From: Sphingomonas gilva
GTDB taxonomy: Bacteria > Pseudomonadota > Alphaproteobacteria > Sphingomonadales > Sphingomonadaceae
Direction: 5' to 3'
NCBI RefSeq assembly: GCF_003515075.1
Contig: NZ_QWLV01000002.1
Coordinates: forward strand, 124,001 to 188,000
DNA: 64,000 nucleotides
Positions 51,599 through 60,291 of this stretch are shown piece after piece. A model generated the notes under the pieces. It saw only the letters and a program-made list of their open reading frames with translations, did not search any database and was not told the DNA's origin. The number at the start of each line of letters is the position of its first letter. Positions within the stretch are counted from its first letter, which is position 1. Both the position numbers and the translations under genes were made by a program.

Positions 51599-52342
51599 AT
51601 GAAGAGCCTGATCATCGCCGCGCTGCTGATCGGCGCGCCCGTCCCACTCGCCGCGCAGACGGTGTCGCCCGCGATCGAGGCGGCGCTCGCCGATCCCGCA
51701 CGACCCGCCGCCGACAAGGAACGCGACGCGGCGCGCAAGCCGGGCGAGATCCTGGCCTTCGCCGGCATCGAGCCGGGCGACAAGGTGGCCGACTTCATCA
51801 TGGGCGGCGGCTATTTCACGCGCATCCTGTCCGGCATCGTCGGTGAGAACGGGCGTGTCTACGCCTATCAGCCCGCCGAGTTCATCGCCTTCCGCGCCGA
51901 TTACGGCAAGGAGCAGGACGAGGCCGTCGCCGGCCGCAAGAATGTGACGCCGAGCCGGGGCAAGCTTGGCGAGATCGCCTTTCCCGAACCGCTCGACGCG
52001 ATAGTCACGGTGCAGAACTATCACGACCTGCACCTGAAGGCCGCGCCGCCGGGTGCGGCGGCATTCATCACTAAGCGGCTCTACGACGCGCTCAAGCCCG
52101 GCGGCGTCTTCCTGGTGGTCGATCATGTCGCCGCGCCCGATCCCGACTTCAAGGCGCCCGATACGCTCCACCGGATCGATCCGGCGGCGGCGCGCAAGGA
52201 GATCGAGTCGGTGGGCTTCACGTTCGAAGGCGAGCTGCCGCTGCTGCGCAACCCAGCCGATCCGCACACCGCCAGCGTGTTCGACCCTTCGATCCGCGGC
52301 AAGACCGATCAGTTCATCTACAAGTTCCGCAGGCCCCTATAG
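51599..52342 (+). CDS. Exported class I SAM-dependent methyltransferase
   Basis: A 247-residue methyltransferase with a signal peptide (1-19, PLAAQT). The SAM-binding motif I is DFIMGGGYFTRIL (VADFIMGGG), then the acidic residue in RVYAYQPAE, and motif IV DAIVTVQNYHD. The family (COG4798) often has a signal peptide, an oddity because SAM is not expected in the periplasm. A GGGAGGAG ribosome binding site precedes the ATG. It is divergent from uvrC. Confidence 0.85.
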   Translation: MKSLIIAALLIGAPVPLAAQTVSPAIEAALADPARPAADKERDAARKPGEILAFAGIEPGDKVADFIMGGGYFTRILSGIVGENGRVYAYQPAEFIAFRADYGKEQDEAVAGRKNVTPSRGKLGEIAFPEPLDAIVTVQNYHDLHLKAAPPGAAAFITKRLYDALKPGGVFLVVDHVAAPDPDFKAPDTLHRIDPAAARKEIESVGFTFEGELPLLRNPADPHTASVFDPSIRGKTDQFIYKFRRPL

Positions 52343-52357
52343 AGCAGCATCGCCGCC

Positions 52358-52750
52358 TCATTCCCCGTGCGCATGGGGTTGGGCGTGGCCGTGGGTCCGC
52401 AGATAGCGCTTGTCGATCTCGTCGATCAGCGCGTCGGCGCGTTCGCCGCCGGCGAGCTTGAGCAACTCGTCGATCTTCGCCTCGACCCGGTCGTCATTCT
52501 CCTTCGACGAGGGCGAGCCGACATAGAGGAAATAGGCGAGGCCCACGACCTGCCACAGCAGCTGAAGGAACTCAGACTGCCAGTTCTCGAAGGTGTCGCG
52601 GCTCAGCTCTATCGCGAACTCGCCGAGCTCCGGCTGCTGGCCGTGCTGTGCCGCTTCCTGCACGAACGCGTACCAGCCGAATATCCAGTGACCGGCGATC
52701 GAGAGCAGGAAGAAGGCGATCGTGATCCAGGCGTAGGAATAGCGTTTCAT
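52358..52750 (-). CDS. DUF6766-like membrane protein
   Basis: A 130-residue protein with a hydrophobic N-terminal helix (AWITIAFFLLSIAGHWIFGWYAF) and a second helix near 68-80 (FLQLLWQVVGLAYFLYVG). The ENWQSEFLQ between them is typical of the family. The C-terminal tail is rich in His (HGHAQPHAHGE), perhaps metal binding. Convergent with the methyltransferase. Confidence 0.72.
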   Translation of the reverse strand: MKRYSYAWITIAFFLLSIAGHWIFGWYAFVQEAAQHGQQPELGEFAIELSRDTFENWQSEFLQLLWQVVGLAYFLYVGSPSSKENDDRVEAKIDELLKLAGGERADALIDEIDKRYLRTHGHAQPHAHGE

Positions 52751-52812
52751 GACATCCTCCTGCGGCGCTTGCGTCAGCGGCGTAACGACCGGCGGGAGAT
52801 TGTCGTTCCGGA

Positions 52813-53319
52813 TCAGCCCAGGCAGGCGCCGATCATGTCGAGCGCGGTGCGCACGCAGGCGATGCGCGTCTCGCCGCGGCCGATATCGCCGAAATGCTCT
52901 TCGCGATGCTGCGGCGAGCCGCCGCGGCGCAGGCAGGCGAAATGGACGAGGCCTGGCTCGTCGCCGGGTCCGCCCGGGCCGGAGAAGCCGGTGACGGCCA
53001 GGCAGATGTCGGCGCCCGAATGGGCGATCCCGCCCTCCGCCATCGCCACCGCGACATCGCGCGAGACCGCGCCTTCGCGCTCGATCAGATCGGCGGGAAC
53101 GCCCAGTATCTCGGCCTTGGCCTCATCGGTATAGACGACGAAGCCGCGTTCGAAGACATGGCTGACGCCCTCCACATCGGTCAGCACCGACGCGATCAGC
53201 CCGCCGGTGCAGCTCTCAGCCGTCGCCAGGCGCAGTTCCCGCTCGCATGCCGCCTTGAGCACGCGGTGGACCGCAGCCTCGACGTCTTCCGGCAGCGCGG
53301 CGGATAATGTTTCGGTCAT
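52813..53319 (-). CDS. CinA-family nicotinamide-nucleotide amidohydrolase
   Basis: A 168-residue protein equal to the C-terminal domain of CinA. The catalytic Ser lies in AESCTGGLIAS and the downstream Tyr/Lys residues in VYTDEAKAEILGVP. GFSGPGGP and the C-terminal CVRTALDMI are conserved. It would return NMN to nicotinic acid mononucleotide. AGGAG precedes ATG 53319 at good spacing. Confidence 0.9.
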   Translation of the reverse strand: MTETLSAALPEDVEAAVHRVLKAACERELRLATAESCTGGLIASVLTDVEGVSHVFERGFVVYTDEAKAEILGVPADLIEREGAVSRDVAVAMAEGGIAHSGADICLAVTGFSGPGGPGDEPGLVHFACLRRGGSPQHREEHFGDIGRGETRIACVRTALDMIGACLG

Positions 53320-53373
53320 GCTGATCTCCTGTCCCCGCCCCAACGCGGCTGAAGGACAGGTGTTGCGACGCGA

Positions 53374-53958
53374 TCAGTTCGGCCGGCCGAGCCCGGCGAT
53401 GGTGCGATCGACGATCGCCTTGTCCGCGCCGGCGTCATGGCGCTGGGCGATCAGCTCGGCGGCGGCGGCCGCGGCGGCCGCGGCGGCCTTGGCGCGGACC
53501 TCGGCGATCGCGCTGCGCTCGGCGGCGGCTATCTTGTCCTCGGCCATCTTGGCGCGGCGCGCCATCAGATCGGCGGCGTCGGTCTCGGCCTTGGCGAGCA
53601 GGCCCTCGGCCTCGGTCTGGGCGTGGGCGATGATCGCCTCGGCATCGCCCGCGCTCGCCGCCTGGCGCGCCTTGGCGTCGGCCAGCAGCGCTTCCGCCTC
53701 GGCACGGATCGCCTTGGCCTCGTCGAGCTCGCGCCTTGTATCGGCGATGCGCTGATCGAGCGCGGCGGCGATCTTCCGCGGCGCCTTCATGACGAAGATC
53801 GCGAGCAGGAAGAAGATGGTCAGGCCGACATAGACCCAACCCTCGGCGCCGAGCCCCAGCAATGTCGGGTGCGCGTCGTGATGCGCCCCGCCGTCCGCCT
53901 CGGTGAGGGCGACGGTGTTGTCGAGCGCGGCCTGCGCGGAAGGAGCGCCATGCGCCAT
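53374..53958 (-). CDS. atpF: ATP synthase F0 subunit b
   Basis: Peripheral stalk subunit of 194 residues. One transmembrane helix (about 40-58, WVYVGLTIFFLLAIFVMKAP) is followed by a long coiled coil rich in Ala, Glu and Lys. The N-terminal extension of about 35 residues is typical of the longer alphaproteobacterial b subunit. It is last in the F0 operon. Confidence 0.88.
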   Translation of the reverse strand: MAHGAPSAQAALDNTVALTEADGGAHHDAHPTLLGLGAEGWVYVGLTIFFLLAIFVMKAPRKIAAALDQRIADTRRELDEAKAIRAEAEALLADAKARQAASAGDAEAIIAHAQTEAEGLLAKAETDAADLMARRAKMAEDKIAAAERSAIAEVRAKAAAAAAAAAAELIAQRHDAGADKAIVDRTIAGLGRPN

Positions 53959-53969
53959 GTTCGTCGTCC

Positions 53970-54455
53970 TTACGCGGCCAGCGCGCCGCGCGCAGCGGCG
54001 GTGGCGGCGGTTGCGTCGGGGCGCGCGCCGGTCAGCCGCTCGACGATGTCGGCGGCGACGTCCGCGGCGACGCCCTCGATCTCGCTCAACGCCCGGCTGC
54101 GCGCGCCGGCGAGGTCGGCCTCTGCGGCGGCGAGGCGCGCGTCGTTGGCGGAATTGCCTTGGGCGAGCTTCGCCTCGAGCGCGGCCGTGGCCTTGCCCTT
54201 GGCCGCGCCTACCGTGTCGCGCGCGCTGTGGCGCGCCGCCTCGATGCCGGCGTCATACTCTTCCGCCATGCGGTCGGCATCGGCCTTGGCGGTCTCCGCC
54301 GCGGCGATGTCGCCCGTCACCGTCGCCTCGCGCGTCTCCATCACGCGGCCCAGCTTGGGCAGCGTCAACGCCACGACCCCGAAATACAGGATCGCGAAGA
54401 AGACCGTCAGCCAGACGAGCTGGGGGACGAAGACGGCAAGGTCGAACTGAGGCAT
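53970..54455 (-). CDS. atpF': ATP synthase F0 subunit b'
   Basis: Second peripheral stalk subunit, 161 residues. The N-terminus MPQFDLAVFVPQLVWLTVFFAILYFGVV is the membrane helix, followed by KLGRVMETREATVTGDI and coiled coil. Having both b and b' is characteristic of photosynthetic bacteria and alphaproteobacteria. It starts 26 bases after atpE's stop. Confidence 0.88.
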   Translation of the reverse strand: MPQFDLAVFVPQLVWLTVFFAILYFGVVALTLPKLGRVMETREATVTGDIAAAETAKADADRMAEEYDAGIEAARHSARDTVGAAKGKATAALEAKLAQGNSANDARLAAAEADLAGARSRALSEIEGVAADVAADIVERLTGARPDATAATAAARGALAA

Positions 54456-54481
54456 CGGGCGCGGCCCTGGCTGCTACGTGC

Positions 54482-54706
54482 TTACGAGAAGGCGAGCGCG
54501 AGCGCGACGACCGCCGCGATCAGGCCCAGCGCCTCGGTCACGGCGAAGCCGAAGATCAGGCGGCCGCCCATCTTGGCGTCGGCTTCCGGATTGCGCAGCG
54601 CGCCGTTCAGATAGTTGCCGAAGATGGCGCCCACGCCGATGGCGGCGAGGCCCGCACCGATCGCCGCGAGGCCGGCGCCGATGACGCGTGCTGCTTCTGC
54701 TTCCAT
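54482..54706 (-). CDS. atpE: ATP synthase F0 subunit c
   Basis: Proteolipid of 74 residues with two helices. The first is AARVIGAGLAAIGAGLAAIGVGAIFG and the loop is RNPEADAK. The second contains the ion-carrying glutamate in TEALGLIAAVVALAL. The residues around it suggest proton rather than sodium coupling. Confidence 0.93.
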   Translation of the reverse strand: MEAEAARVIGAGLAAIGAGLAAIGVGAIFGNYLNGALRNPEADAKMGGRLIFGFAVTEALGLIAAVVALALAFS

Positions 54707-54736
54707 GATCTTTCTTCCTTGAGGTTAAAATGGTTG

Positions 54737-55486
54737 TCAGTGAAGGTTGATGGCGTCGTTCAAGTAGAGCGAGGCGAGGAGCGCGAACACATAGGCCTGC
54801 ACCACCGCGATCAGCACCTCGAGCGCCGAAAGCGCGACGTTGACCGCGAGCGGCAGGATGCCGAACACATAAGGAAGCGCCCCGAACGAACCCAGCGTGA
54901 CGACGAAGGTGCCGAACACCTTCAGCAGCACGTGCCCCGCGGTCATGTTGGCGAAAAGCCGGATGGCGAGCGTGAACGGACGGCTGAGGAAGGAGAGGAA
55001 CTCGATCACGAACACGAACGCGCCCAGCGCGGGGTTGGTCCCCTTCGGCCAGAACAGCGTGAAGAAGTGCAGTCCGTGCTTCCAGAAGCCGACGATGCAG
55101 ACGATCGCGAACACCAGCACCGCCAGCCCCAAGGTCACCGCGATATGGCTGGTGGGCGTGAACGCCCCCACCCAGGGCAGCAGGCCAAGCAGGTTGCAGG
55201 CGAGCACGAACATGAAGATCGAGAAGATCAGCGGCGCATAGCGCCGGCCTTCGGGTCCGACATTCTCGTCGAGCATCTTTCGGACGAAATCATAGGTGTA
55301 TTCGACCGCCGCCTGCCAGCGTCCGGGCACGAGCTGCGGCCGCGCGGTGCCGACGAACAGGAAGATCGCGATCGACGCCAGCGCGATCGCCATCCACATC
55401 GACGAATTGGTGAAGGACAGATCATAGCCCCCCGCCTCGATCGGGTGGAGCACGCGGATGGCGAACTGTTCCATCGGGCCGGCCAT
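54737..55486 (-). CDS. atpB: ATP synthase F0 subunit a
   Basis: Membrane subunit of 249 residues with six helices. The essential arginine lies in LAIRLFANMTAGHVLLKV. The N-terminus (MEQFAIRVLHPIEAGGYDLSFTNSSMWM) is normal for alphaproteobacteria. It begins five bases after atpI. Confidence 0.94.
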   Translation of the reverse strand: MAGPMEQFAIRVLHPIEAGGYDLSFTNSSMWMAIALASIAIFLFVGTARPQLVPGRWQAAVEYTYDFVRKMLDENVGPEGRRYAPLIFSIFMFVLACNLLGLLPWVGAFTPTSHIAVTLGLAVLVFAIVCIVGFWKHGLHFFTLFWPKGTNPALGAFVFVIEFLSFLSRPFTLAIRLFANMTAGHVLLKVFGTFVVTLGSFGALPYVFGILPLAVNVALSALEVLIAVVQAYVFALLASLYLNDAINLH

Positions 55487-55490
55487 CGGG

Positions 55491-55793
55491 TCAGTCCTTG
55501 CTTCCGGTGGTGGGATCGGCGTCGAACTGCGCCGAGGTCTTCATCGCGCGGTAGACGCCGGCGACGAAGCCCAGCACGAGCATGCCGATCATGATCCAGG
55601 GCGCGGTGCCCGCGAACCGGTCGATCAGCCAGCCGATGAATGCGGAGATCAGGACCACGCCGACGAATTCAATCCCGACCGCCCAGCCGCGGCTCTCGGA
55701 CGCGCCTTCGGCCCGGCTGACGCCGCGGTCGTGCGCCGCCTTGGCATCGGCGATGCGCTTGTCGAGATCGTCGGATTGGCGGTCGTCGGCCAC
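55491..55793 (-). CDS. atpI: ATP synthase protein I
   Basis: A 100-residue AtpI-type protein. GTG 55793 was chosen since the polar DDRQSDDLDKRIADAKAAHDR start matches the family; an open extension upstream is not family-like. Two helices (about 40-60 and 65-85) contain the GWLIDRFAGTAPWIMIGMLVLGF motif. It may help c-ring assembly. Confidence 0.82.
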   Translation of the reverse strand: MADDRQSDDLDKRIADAKAAHDRGVSRAEGASESRGWAVGIEFVGVVLISAFIGWLIDRFAGTAPWIMIGMLVLGFVAGVYRAMKTSAQFDADPTTGSKD

Positions 55794-56061
55794 GGCGAAC
55801 GGGGTTCCTGATAGAAAAATGTCGCCCGGCGAACGCCACGGCGACCACAGCCCCAAGGGCAAGGCCCCGGCGCGCGGTCCGTCTAGATTCGCTCCCATCC
55901 TGAGTCAACACCTGCGGAAAGGGGCGCGAAGCGGGATCGCACCTCCCCTTTCTTTCATTTCGCTGTCATCACAATTCAGCCGCTTGTCAGCCGACTCGAT
56001 GCATAAGGGCGACAGGATGAGGGACCGGACTGTCCGGGAAACCCCCTTGGAGGCAATGTCC

Positions 56062-56901
56062 ATGCGTACCCGTTCGGCCCTTCTGGCCCTCTTGATGGCC
56101 GCCACCGCCGCCATCCCCGTCGCCGCGCAGGCGCAGGATCGCGGCAATCGCGAAAACCGCAGCGAGGCCCGCCAGCAGCGCCAGGAGGCGCGGCAGCAGG
56201 CGCGCGCCGAGCGCCGGGCGGAACGGCCCGCCAGCCAGGCGGAGCGCCAGCGCCCGCAGCGCGCCGAGAACCGCGCGGAGCGCCGCGAGGCGCGCGTGCC
56301 GCAGAACCGCGCGGCGCAGCGCGACCGCTGGGCCAACCGCATGGCCGATCGCGCCGAGCGCCGCGAGCTCGGCCGTCCCGCAACCCAGGACCGCCGCGAG
56401 TTCCGGCAGGAGCGGCGCGAGGATCGCCGCGATTTCCGCCAGGAGCGCCGCGAGAATCGCCGTGACCTGCGGCAGGGGAACATAACGCGTCCCGAATTCC
56501 GCCAGGAACGGCGAGAAGACCGCCGTGATTTCCGCCGCGATCGTCGCGACGACCGGCAGGACTATCGTCGCGATCGGCGCGACGATCGGCAGTGGAACCG
56601 CGATTGGCGCAATGATCGCCGCTACGACTGGCGGCGCTACCGGCAGTATAACCGCAACGCCTATCGCATGCCGCGCTACTATGCGCCGCGCGGCTGGGGC
56701 TATGGCTATCGCCGCTTCTCGATCGGGGTACACATCGCGCCGATCCTCTATGGCTCGAGCTACTGGATCAACGACCCGTGGCAGTATCGCCTGCCGCCGG
56801 CCTACGGCCCCTATCGCTGGGTCCGCTATTATGACGATGCGCTGCTGGTCGACATCCACAGCGGCTATGTCGTCGACGTGATCGAGGACTTCTTCTGGTA
56901 A
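56062..56901 (+). CDS. RcnB-family periplasmic protein with Arg/Asp-rich repeats
   Basis: Secreted protein of 279 residues; signal peptide at 1-24 (AAQAQ). The middle (about 30-200) is low-complexity, with repeated RQERREDRRDF units (56400-56600), and is strongly basic. The C-terminal domain holds YDWRRYRQYNRNAYRMP, YRRFSIGV, SYWINDPWQYRLPP and WVRYYDDALLVDIHSGYVVDV, the RcnB type. The start at 56062 gives an eight-base spacing to GGAGG; the ATG at 56056 is only two bases from it. RcnB proteins concern nickel/cobalt homeostasis in enterics, but here the role is unknown. Confidence 0.82.
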   Translation: MRTRSALLALLMAATAAIPVAAQAQDRGNRENRSEARQQRQEARQQARAERRAERPASQAERQRPQRAENRAERREARVPQNRAAQRDRWANRMADRAERRELGRPATQDRREFRQERREDRRDFRQERRENRRDLRQGNITRPEFRQERREDRRDFRRDRRDDRQDYRRDRRDDRQWNRDWRNDRRYDWRRYRQYNRNAYRMPRYYAPRGWGYGYRRFSIGVHIAPILYGSSYWINDPWQYRLPPAYGPYRWVRYYDDALLVDIHSGYVVDVIEDFFW

Positions 56902-56924
56902 GTCCCGCAACAGGCACGCAGCCG

Positions 56925-56954
56925 GAGGGCCCATGCAGCGATGCATGGGCCCTC
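56925..56954 (+). terminator. Strong hairpin after the RcnB-like gene
   Basis: A perfect 13-bp stem (GAGGGCCCATGCA and complement) with a GCGA loop, 23 bases after the stop codon. Only CTTGCG follows, so the T-tract is weak. Confidence 0.65.
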
Positions 56955-56974
56955 TTGCGTTCGGCGGGGTCCGG

Positions 56975-57652
56975 ATGGCAGCACGAAGCGCGATGATCGA
57001 GTTTCACGGCCACCCGTCGAGCAAGCGCGCCGCGATCGGCGCGCAGGTCGCCGCGCATCTCGATCGGGTCGCGACGCGGATCGAAGCGCCGGGCGTCGAG
57101 CTCTATTACCGGGAGGCCTTCCTCTCCCAGGACGAATGCGCCGCGCTGATCGCGCTGATCGACGCCGACAGGCGGCCGAGCACGCTGTTCCCCGAGGATG
57201 CGCAGGCCGATTTCCGCACCTCGGAAAGCTGCGACCTCGATACCTGGTCGCCGCTCGTCCGCACCGTCGACGCGCGCTTCGCCGAACTGCTCGCGCTGCC
57301 GCCCGCCAATGCCGAGACGCTGCAGGGGCAGCGCTACGGCCCGACGCAGAAATACGGCGCGCATCACGACTTCTTCAGCGAGACGAGCGCCTATTGGAAG
57401 AAGGTCAGCGCGGTCGGCGGGCAGCGCACCTGGACCGCGATGGCCTATCTCAACGTGCCCGAAGCAGGCGGCGGCACCAATTTCCCGCGGCTCGGGATCG
57501 AGGTGCAGCCGCGCGTCGGCATGGTGGTGATCTGGAACAACATGGCCGCCGACGGCAGCCCCAATGTCGCGACGCTGCACGAGGGGCGTCCGGTCGAGGC
57601 GGGGGTGAAATATGTCGTCACGAAGTGGTTCCGGGAGAACGCCTGGGGCTGA
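56975..57652 (+). CDS. Prolyl-4-hydroxylase-like 2-oxoglutarate/Fe(II) oxygenase
   Basis: A 225-residue double-stranded beta-helix enzyme. The metal ligands His130, Asp132 (HxD in GAHHDFF) and His202 (LHEG), and the 2-oxoglutarate Lys212 (AGVKYVVTKW) are all visible. The conserved RYGPTQKY segment lies just before. Start 56975 is chosen because an upstream in-frame ATG lies in the hairpin. The protein substrate is unknown. Confidence 0.87.
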   Translation: MAARSAMIEFHGHPSSKRAAIGAQVAAHLDRVATRIEAPGVELYYREAFLSQDECAALIALIDADRRPSTLFPEDAQADFRTSESCDLDTWSPLVRTVDARFAELLALPPANAETLQGQRYGPTQKYGAHHDFFSETSAYWKKVSAVGGQRTWTAMAYLNVPEAGGGTNFPRLGIEVQPRVGMVVIWNNMAADGSPNVATLHEGRPVEAGVKYVVTKWFRENAWG

Positions 57653-57744
57653 CGTCGCCCCTGCGCAGGCAGGGGCCGCTGGGTTTGTGCCACATCGAAC
57701 GCCGCGTGTGCCGACTGCGGCCCCTGCCTTCGCAGGGGCGACGG
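57653..57744. repeat. Palindromic repeat family C, copy 4
   Basis: CGTCGCCCCTGCGCAGGCAG at left and CTTCGCAGGGGCGACGG at right. It begins directly after the hydroxylase stop (57650-57652) and ends five bases before the convergent DsbA-like stop (57749). Confidence 0.82.
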
Positions 57745-57748
57745 CTGG

Positions 57749-58477
57749 TCACTTCGCCCGCGCCTCGGCGACCGCTTTCTTGAGCGCTTCGTAGCCGACG
57801 GCGCCGTTCAGCACCTGATCGCCGACCACCCAGGTCGGCGTGCCGGTCGCGCCGAGCTGGCGGGCGAGCGCCAGATTGTCCGCGATCTCGGTCTCGACGC
57901 GGTCGGTGCGCATCGCGGCGGTGGCGCGCGTCGTGTCGATCCCGGCCTTGGCGTTGGCGATTCGGATCGTCTCGGCGCCGGGGCGGCCCGCTTCGTAGAG
58001 CGCGTCGTGGAAGGCGACGAACTTGCCCTGCTCCGCCGCCGCCAGGCTGGCGCGCGCGGCGACCTCGCTCTCCTCGCTCAGCACCGGCAGCTCGCGGAAC
58101 ACGACCTTCACGCCCTTGTCCTCGGCGATCAGCCGGTTCACGTCGGCCAGGCTCTGGCGGCAGAAGCCGCAGGCATAATCGAAGAACTCGACGACGGTCA
58201 CGTCGCCCTCGGGATTGCCCGCCCAGGCGCCGGCGAACGGCGTCTCGATCGCCTTGCGATTGGCGTCGACCACCTTGGCGAGCTCGCGCGCGCGCAGCCT
58301 TTCGATCGCCTCGGGAATGATCTCCGGATGCTCCAGGATATAGTCGCGCACGATCGCCTCGATCCGCGCCTTCTCCGGATCGCTCGCGACCTGCCCCGTC
58401 GCCTGCAACGCGAACATCGCCCCCGCACCCGCAAGCGCGGCCAAGCCGATCACCATGGCGTAGATTCCTTTGGTCAT
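57749..58477 (-). CDS. DsbA/ScsC-like thiol-disulfide oxidoreductase
   Basis: Exported 242-residue thioredoxin-fold protein. An N-terminal membrane anchor or signal (7-25) is followed by an oligomerisation-like helix segment (RIEAIVRDYILEHPEIIPEAIERLRA), then FFDYACGFCRQSL with the redox pair Cys103/Cys106. The cis-proline loop is GATGTPTWVV. It starts two bases after the stop of the M48 peptidase, so the two are one operon. Confidence 0.87.
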   Translation of the reverse strand: MTKGIYAMVIGLAALAGAGAMFALQATGQVASDPEKARIEAIVRDYILEHPEIIPEAIERLRARELAKVVDANRKAIETPFAGAWAGNPEGDVTVVEFFDYACGFCRQSLADVNRLIAEDKGVKVVFRELPVLSEESEVAARASLAAAEQGKFVAFHDALYEAGRPGAETIRIANAKAGIDTTRATAAMRTDRVETEIADNLALARQLGATGTPTWVVGDQVLNGAVGYEALKKAVAEARAK

Positions 58478-58478
58478 G

Positions 58479-59840
58479 TCAGCGCCGGCGGTTGCCGCGC
58501 TCATTCTCCAGCTCGGCGCGGCTGGCCATGGCGATGTCCTGCGCGCGCAGCCAGTCGGGCGAGCTGCTGTTGATCTGTCCCATCGCCTGCTCCGCGCTGA
58601 TCAGCGCGAGGCGGTGCTGGCCTTGCAGGCTGTGCCGCTCGGCGGTGGCGAGCGCCGCGCGCGCGGTATCGCCCTTGCGCGCATAGGCGACGCCCAGCGA
58701 ATACCAGGCGAAGGGATTCTCCCGGTCGCGCGCGACCGCGCGGCGCAGCACGCGCTCGGCCTCGTCCAGATTGGCGGGCGATTCGGTCGCCAGCAGCGCA
58801 TGGCCGAAGGTGGTCGCGATCAGCGGCGATCCGCCCGACCGCTCGACGGCCTCGCGGAGCGGCGCCAGCGCCTCCTCCGGCTTGCCCGATTCGAGCAGCA
58901 CCTGGCCCTTCAGCTCCAGGAAATAGGGATCGTGCGGATCGGCCGCGATCAGCGCGTTGACCTCCTCCACCGCCTTGTCGGGATAGGCGCCGCGGTGCCA
59001 GGCATAGGCGCGGGCATAGTGGGCTGGCACGCTCGTGTTGCTCGCCGGGAAATCGCGCATCGTCTGCGGCGGTTCCTGGATGAAGCCTTCGAGCTTCGCC
59101 TTCACCCGCAGGAAGCGCGCCTGAAGCTTCGGATCGGTCGGTTTGTCCCAGGCGGGCTGGTTGCGGAAATTGCCCTCCAGCGCGGCGATGCGCTCGCCCG
59201 AAAGCGGATGCGTGCGCGCGTAGCTGTCCTCCTGCGGGATCGCGAGGCGGAATTCCTGGTTCTGCAGCTTCTTGAAGAAGTCGATCGATCCGCGCCCGCT
59301 GATCCCGGCGGCGTTCATGTAGCGCGCACCGGCGGCGTCGGCCGAGTTCTCCTGCGCGCGGTTGAACGCGAGGAACTTCCCCATCGCCGCCTGCTGCCCC
59401 GCCGCGAGGATGCCCGCGCCGGCATCGCCCGCGCCCGCCGCGATCGCCGCGACGCCGAGCAGCAGCGAGACGAGCGTGATGCCCGTCGCGGTCGCCATGC
59501 CTTCGGAAAAGCGGATGACGTGCCCGCCTTCGATATGGCCGATCTCGTGCGCGATCACGCCCTGCACCTCACCGGCGTCGTCCGCCGCCTGGATCAGGCC
59601 CGAATGGATATAGACCGTCTGCCCGCCGACGACGAAGGCGTTGATCGACGGATCGTTGATCAGCACGACGTCGAGATTGCCCGGCGCCAGCCCCGCCGCC
59701 TTGGCCAGCGGCGCCGCCATCTCGTCGAGCAGCGCCTCGGTCTCCGCGTCGCGCAGGATCGATTGCGCCGCCGCCGGCTGCAACGCGATGAGCGCGGCCG
59801 CCGTGATCGCGGCGGCCGCGCGCAGAAAGCCGTTTCGCAT
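58479..59840 (-). CDS. M48-family metallopeptidase with TPR repeats (BepA-like)
   Basis: Periplasmic 453-residue peptidase. Signal peptide 1-26, zinc motif HEIGH (His98, Glu99, His102), and a third ligand Glu164 in RAQENSADAAGARY. C-terminal TPR-type helices run from about 270 to 445. It resembles BepA, which maintains outer-membrane protein quality. The start ATG 59840 begins a standard signal peptide. Confidence 0.9.
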   Translation of the reverse strand: MRNGFLRAAAAITAAALIALQPAAAQSILRDAETEALLDEMAAPLAKAAGLAPGNLDVVLINDPSINAFVVGGQTVYIHSGLIQAADDAGEVQGVIAHEIGHIEGGHVIRFSEGMATATGITLVSLLLGVAAIAAGAGDAGAGILAAGQQAAMGKFLAFNRAQENSADAAGARYMNAAGISGRGSIDFFKKLQNQEFRLAIPQEDSYARTHPLSGERIAALEGNFRNQPAWDKPTDPKLQARFLRVKAKLEGFIQEPPQTMRDFPASNTSVPAHYARAYAWHRGAYPDKAVEEVNALIAADPHDPYFLELKGQVLLESGKPEEALAPLREAVERSGGSPLIATTFGHALLATESPANLDEAERVLRRAVARDRENPFAWYSLGVAYARKGDTARAALATAERHSLQGQHRLALISAEQAMGQINSSSPDWLRAQDIAMASRAELENERGNRRR

Positions 59841-60127
59841 CACCGCCCCATGACGCGGCGGGGCTGAACCGCGGATGAAAGGCACGGCCGGGTGGCGGGG
59901 ACCGGTATCGCCGCCTCCGATTCGCCCGGCCGGAAGGTGAGGAAGGTGAGACCAGGTGCCCCCTCATTCCCCCTTCCCCGCGAACGGTGCCGGAAGCGGT
60001 TCGAGCGAGGCGAGAACTGAAACATGACCCAGTGCTGCCAGCCGAAATCCTATTAGGAAAGCCCTAAATCACGTCACGGGCCAATCGGCATTTGGAGTCT
60101 GTCCCATTCTACTCGGCCCCCCTTCTT

Positions 60128-60231
60128 CGTCGCCCCTGCGCAGGCAAGGGCCTATCCCGTTGCGCCTCAGACGGCAGCGCCTACGGATGGGCGGGATGGG
60201 CCCCTGCCTGCGCAGGGGCGACAAAAAGGGG
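60128..60231. repeat. Palindromic repeat family C, copy 5
   Basis: CGTCGCCCCTGCGCAGGC and GCCTGCGCAGGGGCGAC arms with a longer centre. Unlike the others it does not touch a stop codon. Confidence 0.8.
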
Positions 60232-60291
60232 AACGAGTTCAACCTGAACAGGACAGACTCTGGCTGGCTACGGCACATTTTCCCTTTTTTC

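Noticed and set aside
56933..56974. Upstream start for the prolyl-hydroxylase-like gene
   Set aside because: The ATG lies within the 13-bp hairpin that probably ends the previous transcript.
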